64,000 nucleotides of DNA from Paragorgia papillata (taxonomy: Eukaryota; Cnidaria; Anthozoa; Scleralcyonacea; Coralliidae). The position numbers and the translations under genes were made by a program. The DNA lies in NCBI GenBank assembly GCA_035771165.1, contig JAWNZC010000024.1, positions 51,001-115,000 on the forward strand. Reading direction: 5' to 3'. Below the pieces are notes generated by a model, which was not told the DNA's origin, did no database searches, and saw only the letters and a list, made by a program, of their open reading frames with translations. Below, piece by piece: positions 1-11,179 of the stretch. Position 1 is the first letter of the stretch, and each line of letters opens with the position of its first letter.

Positions 1-124
1 TACTTCTAACACTACGCATCTATTTCGCACTGAATTCTCTTCGTTATTGCATAAATACAAGAAATAACGAAAAAGAAGCATAATTTGAATTACATTGTAA
101 AAACTCTCTTTCCAAAAGCTCATC

Positions 125-1330
125 CTTGTAGTGACGTCACTTCCGGTAGGTATATATTTTTGATCCTCCCGTGTAAGAAATTGAGTGTTTTAGTATAGAC
201 CAGGTTATGTCGAAACTTTGGTTTTTTTCTTTTAGATTCCAAATGTATTTCGAAAGTTCCGTCTCATTTGAATACTTTTTATTCTGGAAAGATTTAGTAT
301 GGTTACGATATCGCTCTTTAAATGTACTTGCTGTCATGCCAATGTATTGCTTAGTGATGTTCGTGTTGCTTATGGAAATAGATGCCTTGTATACTATGTT
401 GTTTGTCATGCATTGCCCACGTAGGGGGCAATTGTCCTTAATCCTGCAATTGCAACTGCTTGTAACTATGCTTCGTGGCTTGCTTTTCCGGATTGTGCGT
501 GAATTATGTTTCGTGATAATAGACTTGACGTTGTTCATGCAAACTATAGCTAATCTTGACTGTGTTTCTGTTAAAAAAGTTTGTGAAGCTTGTGTCCTGG
601 TGGAAAGTGCTTGTCAATAAGGCTAAGAAAGTTGCGTCCTATGTTTGTTTTGACATTTTTGTTTAAATGGAGGGTTAAACCAGATGATATTGCGGTGTCT
701 ATTTCTGCGTGTTTGCTGTGCTTCTTGTGTGTAGTTTAGCTCATGGTTGAAATTGCTGCGCCTTAATGCATCTTGGTAAATTGGTGCGGTTTCATGGAAT
801 GTCCGCTCGTCAGACGAGAGGAGGGAAATGCGCTTGTTGATTGATGTAGGTAGCTGTCTTAAAATGCTTGGTGGGTGGTTTGATTGCTTGTTTATGTATA
901 ATGGATCGTCATTGGGCCTTCGAAAAGGTTTGTATTTTCCATTGCTTAGGTCGAAAGTAACGTCTAAAAAGTTTACTGAAATTAAATTGGCTTCTGCCGT
1001 GATTTTTAAGCCAAACTGTTCGAAACGTTTGTGAAGATCTTTTCTTGTTTTGTCTGCCAATCGTGCGGTCTTATTTTTTAGTACTGCCAATCCGTCGTCT
1101 CTATATAGGCCAATATTTTGGTTGCCAAACTTTTTCCCTAGGTCGTTTAGAATGAAAAGGCCTACTAGATCGCATACTTCAGCGCCGTCATAGCTACCCA
1201 TGGTAACATCAAATAAACTGTTGCTGTCTTTTTTTATCCACGGTTTTTCGTTGTTGAAAAGGAGCGATTTTCTAGCGTGTTTTACTATATATGTACAGCG
1301 AAACACCGTATCTGTATTGATATAGTTCAA
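125..1330 (-). pseudogene. Broken Penelope-like element: reverse transcriptase plus GIY-YIG endonuclease
   Basis: Two open stretches on the minus strand belong to one degenerate retroelement. The upstream part (1330-623) is the C-terminal half of a Penelope-type reverse transcriptase with the catalytic motif YRDDGLAV, then FLDVTFDLSNGKYKPF, then the SNHPPSILRQLP block known from Penelope-like elements. The downstream part (538-137) has a cysteine-rich linker (CNCRIKDNCPLRGQC) and a GIY-YIG nuclease core (IVYKAS..., KQYIGMTASTFKERYRNH). Both lie in the same frame, but a stop at 623-625 and shifts into the other two frames between 540 and 630 break the reading. The RT N-terminal half is absent: at 1330 the sequence folds back on itself. 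It is a dead copy. In this family the two domains perform target-primed reverse transcription and DNA nicking. Confidence 0.88.
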
Positions 1331-1355
1331 TACAGATACGGTGTTTCGCTGTACA
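1292..1355. repeat. Perfect 29-bp inverted repeat at the 5' break of the Penelope-like copy
   Basis: Positions 1292-1320 are the exact reverse complement of 1327-1355, with a 6-bp spacer. The left arm is coding RT sequence, so the right arm is a short inverted copy of the element's own RT. This fold-back junction fits template switching during target-primed reverse transcription. Confidence 0.9.
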
Positions 1356-1524
1356 ACAGCTCATCAGTGTAGCTTGGAACAATCTGAATGAATTTCATCA
1401 ATTACTTATACACATGCGATCGTCGGTGACAACCGCATGTGGGACAGCATCGGTGAAATACATTCAGATACCGTGAAGTGCACATGGGCCCAGAGTGCTC
1501 AAACTTCTATTATATATATATATA

Positions 1525-1672
1525 TACAAAGTATGAAGTATAATTTTACCTTAAAGTCTTCGCTACCAGAGGTTTCACCCTAAACGGGATCATCAGGCGC
1601 CTGATGATCCCGTTTAGGGTGAAACCTCTGGTAGCGAAGACTTTAAGGTAAAACTATACTTCATACTTTGTA
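1525..1672. repeat. 148-bp near-perfect palindrome with paired hammerhead-ribozyme cores
   Basis: The sequence is symmetrical about 1598/1599 with arms of 74 bp and no indel; I see one mismatch, near 1543. The motif CTGATGA followed by a CCC/GGG hairpin and GAAA occurs on both strands because of the symmetry. It lies upstream (5') of the Penelope-like RT fragment. Hammerhead ribozymes are known from the terminal repeats of Penelope-like elements. Confidence 0.88.
1596..1640 (+). ncRNA. Hammerhead ribozyme candidate (plus-strand copy)
   Basis: Read 5' to 3': stem I CGC (1598-1600); conserved CTGATGA (1601-1607); stem II CCC-GTTTA-GGG; conserved GAAA (1621-1624), whose last A opens stem III; stem III ACC-TCT-GGT (1624-1632); unpaired A at 1633; stem I return GCG (1634-1636). 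Predicted self-cleavage is between 1633 and 1634. The 10.1/11.1 pair is U-U rather than G-C and stem III is very short, so activity may be weak or need a dimer, as proposed for retrozyme and Penelope hammerheads. A mirror copy lies on the minus strand at about 1601-1557. Confidence 0.65.
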
Positions 1673-2172
1673 TTTTGCTCTATCTATATATGGTATTGAG
1701 CACTCTAACATTTCGTGAACCAAAACTCACTTATATATATATATACTTGTTTTAACAAGTTGTCTCTCTTCTCCTATTTCTTCCAGGATATCATCATTTC
1801 TTCGGTGTTCTGACCACTTTATCTTCATCATCTTCCTCCAGCACCACATTTCAATACTCTCTAATCTAACTTTTCACATCTGATTTTCTCAACGTCCAAG
1901 ACTTGCTTCGATGTGCATATGAATTGAATTTGTAACCTTAGCCCTCCATCCGAATCTCAGTAGGCCAATGATTAGAGCATCTAAGCAGTCATTAGAATTT
2001 TGCAGATTCGATCTCTATTTGGGGCCCAAGAGCATTTTCTGAGTATTTGAGCTTGACGAACGTCTCTTATATACATACATGCACCAAGCTCACGTACCAC
2101 TCTTAAAGCTATTTTGTTTAGTTTCTCGCGCAAGAAACGCTTTTGACGCCATTCCTTTTTCTTTTTATACGT
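1673..2172. other. Non-coding: Penelope-type end sequence, then nothing recognised
   Basis: The stretch 1690-1730 (TGGTATTGAGCACT... then CATTTCGTGAAC) matches the outer part of the palindrome at 27821-28034 and marks the end of the Penelope-type repeat. From 1740 to 2172 I see no gene or repeat. Confidence 0.55.
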
Positions 2173-2506
2173 TATAGTCCGTTTCAGCTTGCTTTTGAAA
2201 TCCGATACGTATAATTGAAACGAACCTTCCGAACTTACGTTGCAATGTTCCGAACTATACGTTGCGAGGTAGATACAAATTTAAGTCGGCAATTTGTTTC
2301 TGCTTAACCAAGTATCTATTATTATATTCTATACAACAAATAATTTTCTTCTCTGTGATTTTGTCAAAGGAATTCAATTCAAAGCTTATTAAATTCGAAC
2401 TTCACGACGAACTTTACAACGAACTTCGCGAACTTCCGTACCAAGTTGCCAACCTTCCAACGAATGTTGACAAACGAATTTCAAAAGCAAGCTGAAACTG
2501 ACTATA
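2173..2506. mobile_element. TA-flanked MITE (Tc1/mariner-like ends)
   Basis: Terminal inverted repeats TATAGTCCGTTTCAGCTTGC at 2173 and the reverse complement ending at 2506 (one difference). Both ends are flanked by TA. The interior is rich in GAACTT/GAATT words and has no coding sequence. Confidence 0.7.
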
Positions 2507-3370
2507 AAAGATTGAAGAAGACCAGCAGAATCTAGTTAAAGCTCTGGAAGTACACCTGAGAAAAATAGGCACGCAAATGCGTACATGCGTCTACGTTTAA
2601 GTCTATAGCTAGACTAGTCACACGACCCAATTTTCCTTGTACTTGCGAGAATTTACAAACACATAACGCACTAGTAATAGTAAGTAAATTCACATCATAA
2701 GCACTGGGAAGAAAATTGAAATGTAATAGGCCTTATGGTTAAGATAATCATCAAATAGACTGACAGACAGTGTAATAAGTTAATATAAGATTGGAGCAAA
2801 CAATAAATATACTAAAACAGGAAATGGCCAATTTAATTTGATAAAATACACAAGAATTTTACAGAATCTTTGTCGATATTTGATGAGTTTAGGATGTTTG
2901 CTACTATATACTGTACACATATAAACAACACTGTCATAATATGCTACATGCTGTCTGTCGCAATTAATAGTAAAAAGTAATAAAGTTTACTTGTCAATGG
3001 TAATGTTAAACTGATTACCAACAGGAAATTAATTATTGACAAAATTGTACTGTTGAATGACAGTAAATACTATGCTTTACACTGTATCTTATATGCACTG
3101 TCTGCAGGATTTAAGATGTCTGTAATGTCCATTATGCATATGCTAATATGCTGTATGCATTTTAGCTTGACTAAACTTTAGTTGACACCACAGTACATGA
3201 TAAATAGTACACTTTTCATTCTTCAACAATCATTGGCAAGTGATTCTTGATTGAACACTTTAATAAATTCAGGTGAGATGTTTCACTTTCAGATGACTTA
3301 ATTACGCAAAGGGTAGCTGTCCAGGAATTATTCTTAAATGGATTCCATACAGATTCCCTGCAAATACCGA
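2507..3370. other. Non-coding AT-rich stretch
   Basis: No open reading frame of note, no recognised domain and no clear repeat seen. Confidence 0.4.
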
Positions 3371-3770
3371 CACCAAAGTGTATATGATGAAATAATTGTT
3401 TGATACAGTAAGTCTTCTATAGACCAACCATTATCAATTGTGGATTGTCTATTTAATAGTTGTCCATTGACTACAAGTTGTGTCGACTTGATTTGTCTTT
3501 GAGTTTCAGAAGTTGATGAAAATAGTCAAGTTGTTCCATAAATGTAAAATCCATCAATTCTGTAAGTGCTCACACCAAGCTGGATATGATGAAATTTAAC
3601 TGTTTCATAAGCCTTCTGGACCGACCATTATTAAAATTGTGGATTTTCTATTTAATAGTTGTCCATTTGACTACAACTTGTGTTGACTTGATTTGTTTTT
3701 CAGAAGTTGATGAAAATATTTACTCGAGCAGTTCCATAAATGTAAAATCCATCAATTCTGCTATAAAAAT
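3371..3770. repeat. Tandem duplication with about 201-bp period
   Basis: A unit beginning CACCAAAGTGTATATGATGAA at 3371 recurs diverged at 3572, and the block containing CCATAAATGTAAAATCCATC is repeated at the same spacing. There are two copies. No coding potential is seen. Confidence 0.75.
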
Positions 3771-3869
3771 TATAGTGAGAAGCACTGAGGTGTTGCAGTC
3801 TTTGGCTAATTATAACTAGTTTCTTACCTTGACAAAATCTTGCTGAAATCGAAAGAGACTTAGATCTTA

Positions 3870-3899
3870 TTACATGTTTTGGTGTGTAGTATCGCTGTA

Positions 3900-3934
<35 letters not shown>

Positions 3935-4800
3935 GCAGGGCGAGTGAAAATACAAACGAGTAAAAATATACAGCGATACTACAGACCAAAACATCTTATA
4001 AGAGATTTATTATACAACTGCTGTGATCAACAAATTTTTATGGAAAAAGAAAACTAAAAAGGCCAGAGAAGTAGCGCGACTTGCACCAGGACAAAATAAT
4101 AAGCGTACATGAAGTAGTCTCCCGTGTGATAAATTTGATTGGCTAACAAAATCTGTCAAACCGGTTTTCTACTATCCAAATATCGCTGTATATTTGTATT
4201 CATTTTTAGCGTTATTTGGACAGTTTTTAATACAGTTGTATACAGTGCTGTGAGTAACTTCGTTACAAGTAACTAGTTACACTAACTAGTTACATTTTTA
4301 AGTAACTGTAACTAGTTACTTTTTCTGAAGAAGTAACTGTAACTATAACTAGTTACTTTTTGAAGAAGTAACTATAACTAGTTACTTTTTTAAAGAACTG
4401 TAACTAGTTACAATATTTGGTTAAAAAATGTGACTAGTATATAGTTACTGATATTCAGTTGAGGATGTCATTCCGTCTTGATAAAAATGGTTTTGATATA
4501 ATAATAAAGGTACATTATGTATACATTTGACTATTTCTGCTTAGTGACAACTATATTTAGGCATTTAGCTGTAAAAACATAATTATGGTACTGGTATCTA
4601 AAAACTAGTAATTTCTTTGTTGATACTAGTAACACGGACAATGTAATGTAACTTTGTAACTAGTTACAAAATTTTTGAAGTAACTTTGTAACTTTTATCG
4701 GTAACTAGTTACTTTTCTAACGATGTAACTGTAACTGTAACTAGTTACAAAAATTATGTAACTTTTACAGCACTGGTTGTATAATAAAGCACCTTATTTC
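3870..4800. mobile_element. Hairpin element (TTATTATACAACTG ends) interrupted by a hAT MITE
   Basis: The block around 3890-3990 is an inverted repeat (ATCGCTGTATATTTTTACG against its complement) with a GC-rich centre, GAGCCCGCAGGGCGAG. Sequence TTATTATACAACTG near 4008 is matched by CAGTTGTATAATAA that is split by the hAT insertion at 4243-4775. This looks like one older palindromic element with a later insertion. Confidence 0.5.
4243..4775. mobile_element. hAT-type MITE with 8-bp target duplication
   Basis: Ends CAGTGCTGTGAGTAAC and (complement) CAGTGCTGTAAAAGTTAC. Perfect 8-bp target duplication GTTGTATA at 4235-4242 and 4776-4783. The interior is made almost wholly of the palindromic word AACTAGTTAC in degenerate subterminal arrays. 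No transposase; non-autonomous. Confidence 0.88.
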
Positions 4801-5638
4801 CGATCGTTCATACAAAACAAGATGGACGAAGCAGGAATAGCAGATCGAGCACGGCTACATCACGGCACTTGATCACATAATCTGTCACTACTAGATCACA
4901 TTAGGCTGTTACTTACTTCGTTAATACCTCGTCACAAATCGGTACACACCGCTTTATTCGCAAGAAGGTGCTACATCAGTTACGTCACAAAAGTGCGAAT
5001 ACACAGTCTGTCAGACCAAGGGAGCACGTTAGAATGTGATACGTCTTGTAAATTACCTCGAAATAAACTAAACTTTTACTTACCTAAGTTGTTGACGACG
5101 ATTTGTGCGAGTCGCCGAGTTCGACAAAACCGCTGATATCAGCCCCCGACGAGCGAGCCGAATACTTACGGGGTTACATAACGTCTACTGTTGCTATAGC
5201 AACGTAGACGCAAAAACATTTATCAATGATTGGTTCGGAACCAAAACTGATCAGTGATGACACGAAGCTTGAGGCAAGGCAATGGGAAGCGGGTCTTGAA
5301 GGGGCTATGTCAGCATATTTTGAGCAAATTCCTACAGAAACAACATTATCCTAAAATTGCACAAAATCTCACAATAACGGGTTTATATTATATAATAACA
5401 TAAAAGAGATACTAAGTACGGATGGACCAGATGGTCAAAATTCAAGCGAGATTGAAAGGGATTGCAAATGTGACATCTTGATTTCTCTTAGCCCAGGCAG
5501 CAATCGTGTTTAGGGCAATTTGTGTAAAAACTTGGTCTTTAACGGTTCAGAAATCCTCCATGCATGGCGACTCGTATTTCACAGTCCAATTAAGATGCTA
5601 TATTATGCTTTAGGTGAATAGGATGTTTTTACTGTATT
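4801..5638. other. Non-coding stretch, no gene recognised
   Basis: Mixed-composition sequence, slightly more GC-rich at 5100-5170. No coding exon or TIR element could be supported. Confidence 0.35.
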
Positions 5639-5710
5639 AGTATATATATATATATATATATATATACTAATACATATATATACTAATATATATATATATA
5701 CTAATATATA

Positions 5711-5776
<66 letters not shown>

Positions 5777-5794
5777 TAATACTATATATATATT
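5639..5794. repeat. (TA)n microsatellite
   Basis: About 155 bp of TA dinucleotides broken by a few CTAATA words. Confidence 0.95.
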
Positions 5795-5805
5795 TAAAAA
5801 ACTCA

Positions 5806-6294
5806 TTAATAATTCATGAGGAAAACACAAAAGAAATCAATACCGTAGCAGAGGTTGTAAATCGGATACAGAATCGTCCTGATTTACATAAACTTTAGCT
5901 TCGATTTTCTCGGCTAAAATAGAGTATATCGCTAAAATAGTTGGTGAACTTGATTACTTAGATGCATTTGTATTTTAAGAAAAAATACAGATACAGATCG
6001 GCTGCTCATGCTGTATCTATTACTTATATATCTATATATGTAATATTCATAAACCGCGCAGGAGGGCTTTATCGGATATAAAGAGAGCCGATAAAGCCCG
6101 TACTGCAAGGTTTTTAAATGACTTCTAAAAAGAATCACTTCATACGTTCATTGGCGTAGTAATTTTGAAAATTAAGCTTATCTCAGCCGTTAAAAACCAG
6201 CGAGAAACTTAGAGCGAGTCTATATCGCATATATAGATCCGATACGCTCATGATTTTTCTTTGTGTTTTCCTCATGAATTATTAATGAATTTTA
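5806..6294. mobile_element. TIR element with CATTAATAATTCATGA ends
   Basis: The left end, ACTCATTAATAATTCATGAG followed by GAAAACACAAA, is inverted at 6260-6294. The motif GAATCGTCCTGATTTACAT lies inside. Related ends recur at 6706, 8739, 26286, 27763 (inverted), 37538, 49684 and 62257, so this is a dispersed family. Target duplication is not resolvable in the surrounding TA repeat. Confidence 0.65.
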
Positions 6295-6329
6295 GAAATA
6301 TATATATGTATATACATATATTTATTAAT

Positions 6330-6540
6330 CTAATTTAATTTTATAATATAGCGTGTTTCATTGATTTTTCCGCCACTAATAAGAGTGATAATCGCACATG
6401 TGACGATTATCGCTGAATCAGCATTATAGTTTAATGCAATTTTTGCAAGGCAATAGGACAATTTTTTTATATAATAAAAGTCAACACTCGAAATAAATTT
6501 CATATTTCCGCACATCCATGTATTATTCTCTATTTAATTT
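6330..6540. repeat. Hairpin repeat copy, related to 39585-39890
   Basis: Contains ATAATCGCACATGTGACGATTAT and the words CCGCCACTAATAAGAGTGATAA and GAAATAAATTTCATATTTCC, all shared with the insertion inside the repeat at 39.6-39.9 kb. Non-coding. Confidence 0.65.
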
Positions 6541-7215
6541 TATAATATATATGATAAACATGTTATTAGTGTGAAATAAATTAATATATTTTTGAAGTCT
6601 GCATGTTTATGTGTCACATGATATATTAAATCTCACTGTTGAAAAATCGCTTTAAAGATATTCCATACCTATCTCGTGATGGGGCCTTTTATATCAGTTT
6701 CTCAAACTCATTAATAATTCATTAGGAAAACACAATGGAAATCAGTTACGGAGACGTTGTGTAAAATGTAGCCTGGAGTGCAGGCGTTTCGGTAGTGGGA
6801 GGGGCGAGGCGAGATGTAAAATGTGGTATAATAAACTCACATAAATGAAGACAATTTTCACCTCAAATTTCTCTCCTCAAATTTCTCTTTAATATACTGG
6901 TTCGTTTGAGAAGCTATTGCCATGTTTTTCAGCACACGTCTCGGTTTTTTCAAATCAGATAATAAAAGGCTTCTCGTGTAGCCATGTATAATATAACAAT
7001 AGAGTTGATGTTCGCGGGCATAAATATGTTTTGGCCTGACAGGTCATTTTAGCCGCAGGCGAGCGTTAAAATTAGCTCTGAGAAGGGTCAAAAACATATT
7101 TATGACCAAGAACATCAACTGTATTACTATTATAATAATTTTAGTGGGCATTTGGAAGAAAATAAAAGACAGTATACGGTAAACAGTATCTTGAAGAGTG
7201 CCGCCATCCCACCGG
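6541..7215. other. Non-coding: family-end remnant and a GC-core hairpin
   Basis: A CATTAATAATTCATTAGG end remnant is at 6706-6760. An inverted repeat at about 6988-7132 (GTTGATGTTC... / ...GAACATCAAC) has a centre AGCCGCAGGCGAGCG of the same design as other hairpins here. No gene seen. Confidence 0.5.
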
Positions 7216-7315
7216 CGTGTATTTCATTGCAACAAATATTTACATAACTCATAACTTACAAGTAAACTTGGCAGAAAAACGGGACAATTGTCATCAAAAC
7301 AAACTTTGCTTCGAA

Positions 7316-7660
7316 GTATTGACAAGGAAAGTATTGACAAAGAAAGTATTGACAAGGAAAGTATTGACAAAGAAAGTATTGACAAGGAAAGTATTGATAA
7401 GGAAAGTATTGATAAGGAAAGTATTGACAAGGAAAGTATTGACAAGGAAAGTATTGACAAGGAAAGTATTGACAAGGAAAGTATTGACAAGGAAAGTATT
7501 GACAAGGAAAGTATTGACAAGGAAAGTATTGACAAGGAAAGTATTGACAAGGAAAGTATTGATAAGGAAAGCATTGACAAGGAAAGTATTGACAAGGAAA
7601 GTATTGACAAAGAAAGTATTGACAAGGAAAGTATTGATAAGGAAAGTATTGACAAGGAAA
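7316..7660. repeat. 15-bp minisatellite, exactly 23 units
   Basis: The unit GTATTGACAAGGAAA is repeated 23 times (345 bp) with a few AAG/AAA and GAC/GAT variants. Because the period is a multiple of three and no frame contains a stop, four long reading frames appear by chance; none has a credible start context, domain or splice context. Confidence 0.97.
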
Positions 7661-8992
7661 GCATACATTTCCGTAAACAACAAACCAATAGTGATTTATA
7701 TATAACTGGTAAAACTGATAGGCTCAAATCAGCGGGCTAAAATAAAAGATAAGATAAGATAAGATAAAAACTTTATTTCAAGAGGGTGACACAACAAATA
7801 ATTGATAAACTTGTGGCCCTCAATTAAAACTAGGTTACAAGCTTATACGAATTATACTGAATTAGCCCGCAAAATACACCAAGACGGAGGTTGGATAAGT
7901 GATAAATTAAGCCACACCTACCTCAAATTTCACAAAAAATTAAGTGACCCTCACGGGACAAGTCACGTTGAGCGACTCTCAAGAAAAACTAACTGCATGT
8001 GAAGAATTGTTTTAAAACTGTCACGGAAGCCTCTCTAGCCTCCGCACTTTACGATAGTCCGCGCGCATGCGACAATTGCCTGCGACTAGAGAGGTCAGGA
8101 AGCTCAACACATCAGTATGTTAGGGAAAAATACGAGTTTCTATTCGCCATGTCGAAAATTTGGATCGGTTAAATCGATATATATATTTTATGTGATAGAG
8201 CTTCTTGCTTTGCTTTACTCGTTTTTTGGCTTTAATTCCCTTAAGATAACCTAAACGTTTTATAGAAATACCTTTCTTAGGGTACTTTCGTTTATCGTCG
8301 TCGTAGACTGCGAAAGTATTAAACAAACCACTGGCCTACAGCCAATCCTTAACTCTGGCGCTGTAATTGTCAACCAAAACTATATCAAAAACACTTCTGT
8401 CTTGAATATATTATCTTTTTCTGTTTATTTGAAGCAGTAATTTTCCAGATGAAGCTCTCTCTTGGTTTTCACTAATTTGGTCACTTCAGCCGCCATCTTG
8501 AATTTGACCGCTTGAGGCGCCATTTTGAAGCTCGAAAATGGGACCACTATCGAAACAGTGATCCTGTTGTGACGTCACGGCGGCCATATTGGAGCACAAT
8601 CCTTATCCTATGGGAATTTAAATCTATTCTTATTCAAAATTTCGTACTGTTTCACCACCCCAACGGGGTCACCGATCACGTGAGTGAAAACGAGGCATAC
8701 CTCATATCTATTGATCAAACACTCCTTTTCGTGCATGATAAACTCATTAAAAATTCACTAGGAAAACACAAAGGAAATCAGTACCATGCATGCATGTCCG
8801 TGGTTTTATATCTGATAAAGAATCGTCCTGATTTATATATACTCAACTATCGCCTCGTGTTTTATAAAATCTGACAAAACACTGCTGCTCGTGATTTAAC
8901 CTTTGTCCCTTTTTGGTAAAAATTCCTGAATATATGTTAATACCATCAACTAAACTTTTAAATTGATGCTAATTAAAATTGGTATTGCTTAA
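7661..8992. other. Non-coding stretch with repeat remnants
   Basis: Includes a short GATAA array at 7750-7767, a partial copy (8500-8690) of a repeat also found at 26092-26261 (shares the heptad-spaced words GCCGCCGTGACGTCA and CCGATCACGTGAGTGAAAAC, in opposite orientation), and a CATTAATAATTCATGA-family remnant at 8739-8850. The open frame across 8512-8874 is built from these repeats. Confidence 0.5.
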
Positions 8993-9450
8993 AGGTGCTG
9001 TTTACACGATGCGCTTTTTCTTGCAACTTGCAACAAATCACTGAATGTTGCAAGTTGCAAAAAAAATCGCATCGTGTAACACCACGTAGCAACTTGCGAT
9101 TTTGTTATTTTTGTCGTATTGCAAGTTGCAAGACAAGTTGGATGGGTGCTACTTGTTGCTGCAACTTGCAACAAAGTTTGCAAGTTGCTGAACGTGTAAC
9201 ACCCTTCCTGCAACTTGCAACACAATTCTTTTCAAGGCTAGCCAATCAGGTGTAAAAATTTCGGGATACCGCGCGCACTCGAGACTGGGTCCAAACGCTC
9301 TTTGAACAAAAAACATGGCGGATCACTGACGGTGACATATTCGAGAAAAATGTGTTTGCGTGTAACACCCCTCTAGGGAACTTGCGATTTTTCTTTTCAT
9401 GGGTAAATTTGTTTCAAGTTGCAAGAAAAACCGCATCGTGTAACATTAGC
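8993..9450. mobile_element. TTAA-flanked MITE rich in TTGCAAGTTGCAA words
   Basis: Ends contain GTTTACACGATGCG and, inverted, GTTACACGATGCG, followed on each side by TTTTTCTTGCAACTTG. TTAA is present on both sides (8989-8992 and 9451-9454). The interior is filled with the overlapping words TTGCAACTTGCAA. Non-coding. Confidence 0.7.
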
Positions 9451-9589
9451 TTAATATTATCATCACCTAAAGTTTCATCTTGTTAGTTTACACAGGAAAT
9501 GACGTCAACCCAGGGACACACAAGAGTTTGCAAAGCGACTCAACAGTGATAGTTTTGTAAATTTTCTCTAAACAGCCCTGTTTGAATTG

Positions 9590-9870
9590 CCTAAGAAGTA
9601 AAAATCAAGTCTGTCTTTGGAAAAAATACTCCAAATGACAAAATAATTTCATTTGCAGTTTTTTGTTTCCTTGTTTCGTTGTCACGGTCAGTATTTCAAG
9701 TTGTTGGATGTGCAAATTAAACATTTTGACGTCACATGTGCATAATGAGTTATCGGAGAAGATTATATATCTTTGCTATTATCAAACCAAATTAATCCGA
9801 AGGAAGCACGTGTGTATGTTTCTCCTACAACATCAAACATGTACATGCAATTTTCAAGCGATTATATTTG
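9590..9870. repeat. Partial copy of the TTAA hairpin family (F1)
   Basis: Carries the family markers TTTGCAGTTTTTTGTTTCC, CAAATTAAACATTTTGACG, TGACGTCACATGTGCATAAT and CTTTGCTATTATCAAACCAA. Only one arm and the centre are present. Confidence 0.75.
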
Positions 9871-9899
9871 AAGAAACTTTATTCGTATCAAACTTATTA

Positions 9900-10420
9900 G
9901 TATTCCACATTATTATATGGCAGCAGCGCTGAGAGGTCCGAATACCGAAATCTGTAATTTGATTGGTTCATAAGCGGTCGGATATTTCCCGTATCCGCCC
10001 GCGCTCAGAGCGGAATCTGCCGTTCGGGATGTCAGTATATGCAACAAGATGGATTATAATTGTTGAAATATATCGTGCAGGTATGTTGTTAGAAATTTTA
10101 TAAGCTTTCATTTGATGTATAGTTCGAGTTTCCACGTTCAGTTTGTGAACTGTCCAAAACTTCGTAATAATATAACATTTACTTCTCACAAGTATTAGAA
10201 TTTCAGATGATTTTTTATTCAACTACTTAACGTACGATCTTGAGCAATATGTCAAACAAAAGCAACTGAAAAATACTATTTGGGGTAGAAAGTTCAGGAT
10301 TCTAGCTCAACGGAAAGTACTTTAAAAATGGGAAAATGACTGCCATTTTCGTTTAGTTCGCAAGAAAGATGGGTCGAGTTTTCACAGGACGTTCACAACA
10401 TTTATTACCATATAATAAAC
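9900..10420. other. Non-coding stretch
   Basis: No exon or element supported. Confidence 0.35.
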
Positions 10421-10575
10421 CACTTATTGACCTCGCTTGTTCGGTCTGTACTAGTGGAATATCGGACCTCTGTTTTTTGCACAGACTTCAACTCGCTGCG
10501 CTCGTCTCGGTCCGTACTAAAAAAACATCGGTCCGATATTTCACTAGTACAGACCTCACGCTCGGTCAATAAGTA
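10421..10575. repeat. Hairpin repeat with GC core
   Basis: TTATTGACCTCGCTTG... is inverted as ...CACGCTCGGTCAATAA; the arms share TCTGTACTAGTG. The centre is AACTCGCTGCGCTCGTCTCG. A related diverged hairpin is at about 12640-12770. Confidence 0.7.
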
Positions 10576-10635
10576 GTTAATATAGTTACGGTCATATCAA
10601 CACATTTATTTAACAACATATCGTCTTTAGTTTAA

Positions 10636-11090
10636 AGCGCCTATATATGACACAAAAATTAGGTTTGTCTTATTTGAAACTGAACACTTAAAATGACAAA
10701 GTAACATCATCCACAGTTTTTCGTTTCCGGCTTGCTTCGTTGTTGAAATATTTCAGGTTGCTTGATATGCAAATTAAACATTTTGACGTCACATGTGAAT
10801 AATGGACTTAACAGAGCTTTTATATCTTTGCCATTATCAAACGAATTAAAATCACTTGAAATTCTACATGTTTGGTATATTGTGGGTAGAACACACGCAT
10901 ATGCTTCCTTCGAATTAAGTTTGGTTTGATAATAGCAACGATATATGACGTTAAGATGCTTAATTTGCATATCAAACAAACTGAAATATCTCAAGAACGA
11001 AGCAAGAAAACGTAAAACTGCAAAAGATGTTACTTTGTCATTTTAAGCGTTCTTTCAAATAGGACAGACTTAATTTTCGTGTCATAAACA
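10636..11090. mobile_element. TTAA hairpin family F1, near-complete copy
   Basis: TTAA at 10632-10635, then TIRs (ACACAAAAATTAGGTTTGTC left; inverted GACAGACTTAATTTTCGTGT right) and long arms with CTTGCTTCGTT, GATATGCAAATTAAACATTT and TGACGTCACATGTG. No coding capacity. Confidence 0.75.
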
Positions 11091-11179
11091 ACTTAGCAAA
11101 AAGAAATTACTCTAAACACATATAGAAAAAACAAAAGATCCTACCAACCATACATGCACAGCAATACATGCAAAGTCGT

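Noticed and set aside
7217..7740. Several long overlapping reading frames on both strands (up to 167 codons)
   Set aside because: They are produced by a 15-bp minisatellite without stops; no domain, no start context, no splice context.
8989..9255. Cysteine-rich small proteins on both strands
   Set aside because: Translation of TTGCAAGTTGCAA words in a MITE; no signal peptide or conserved cysteine pattern.
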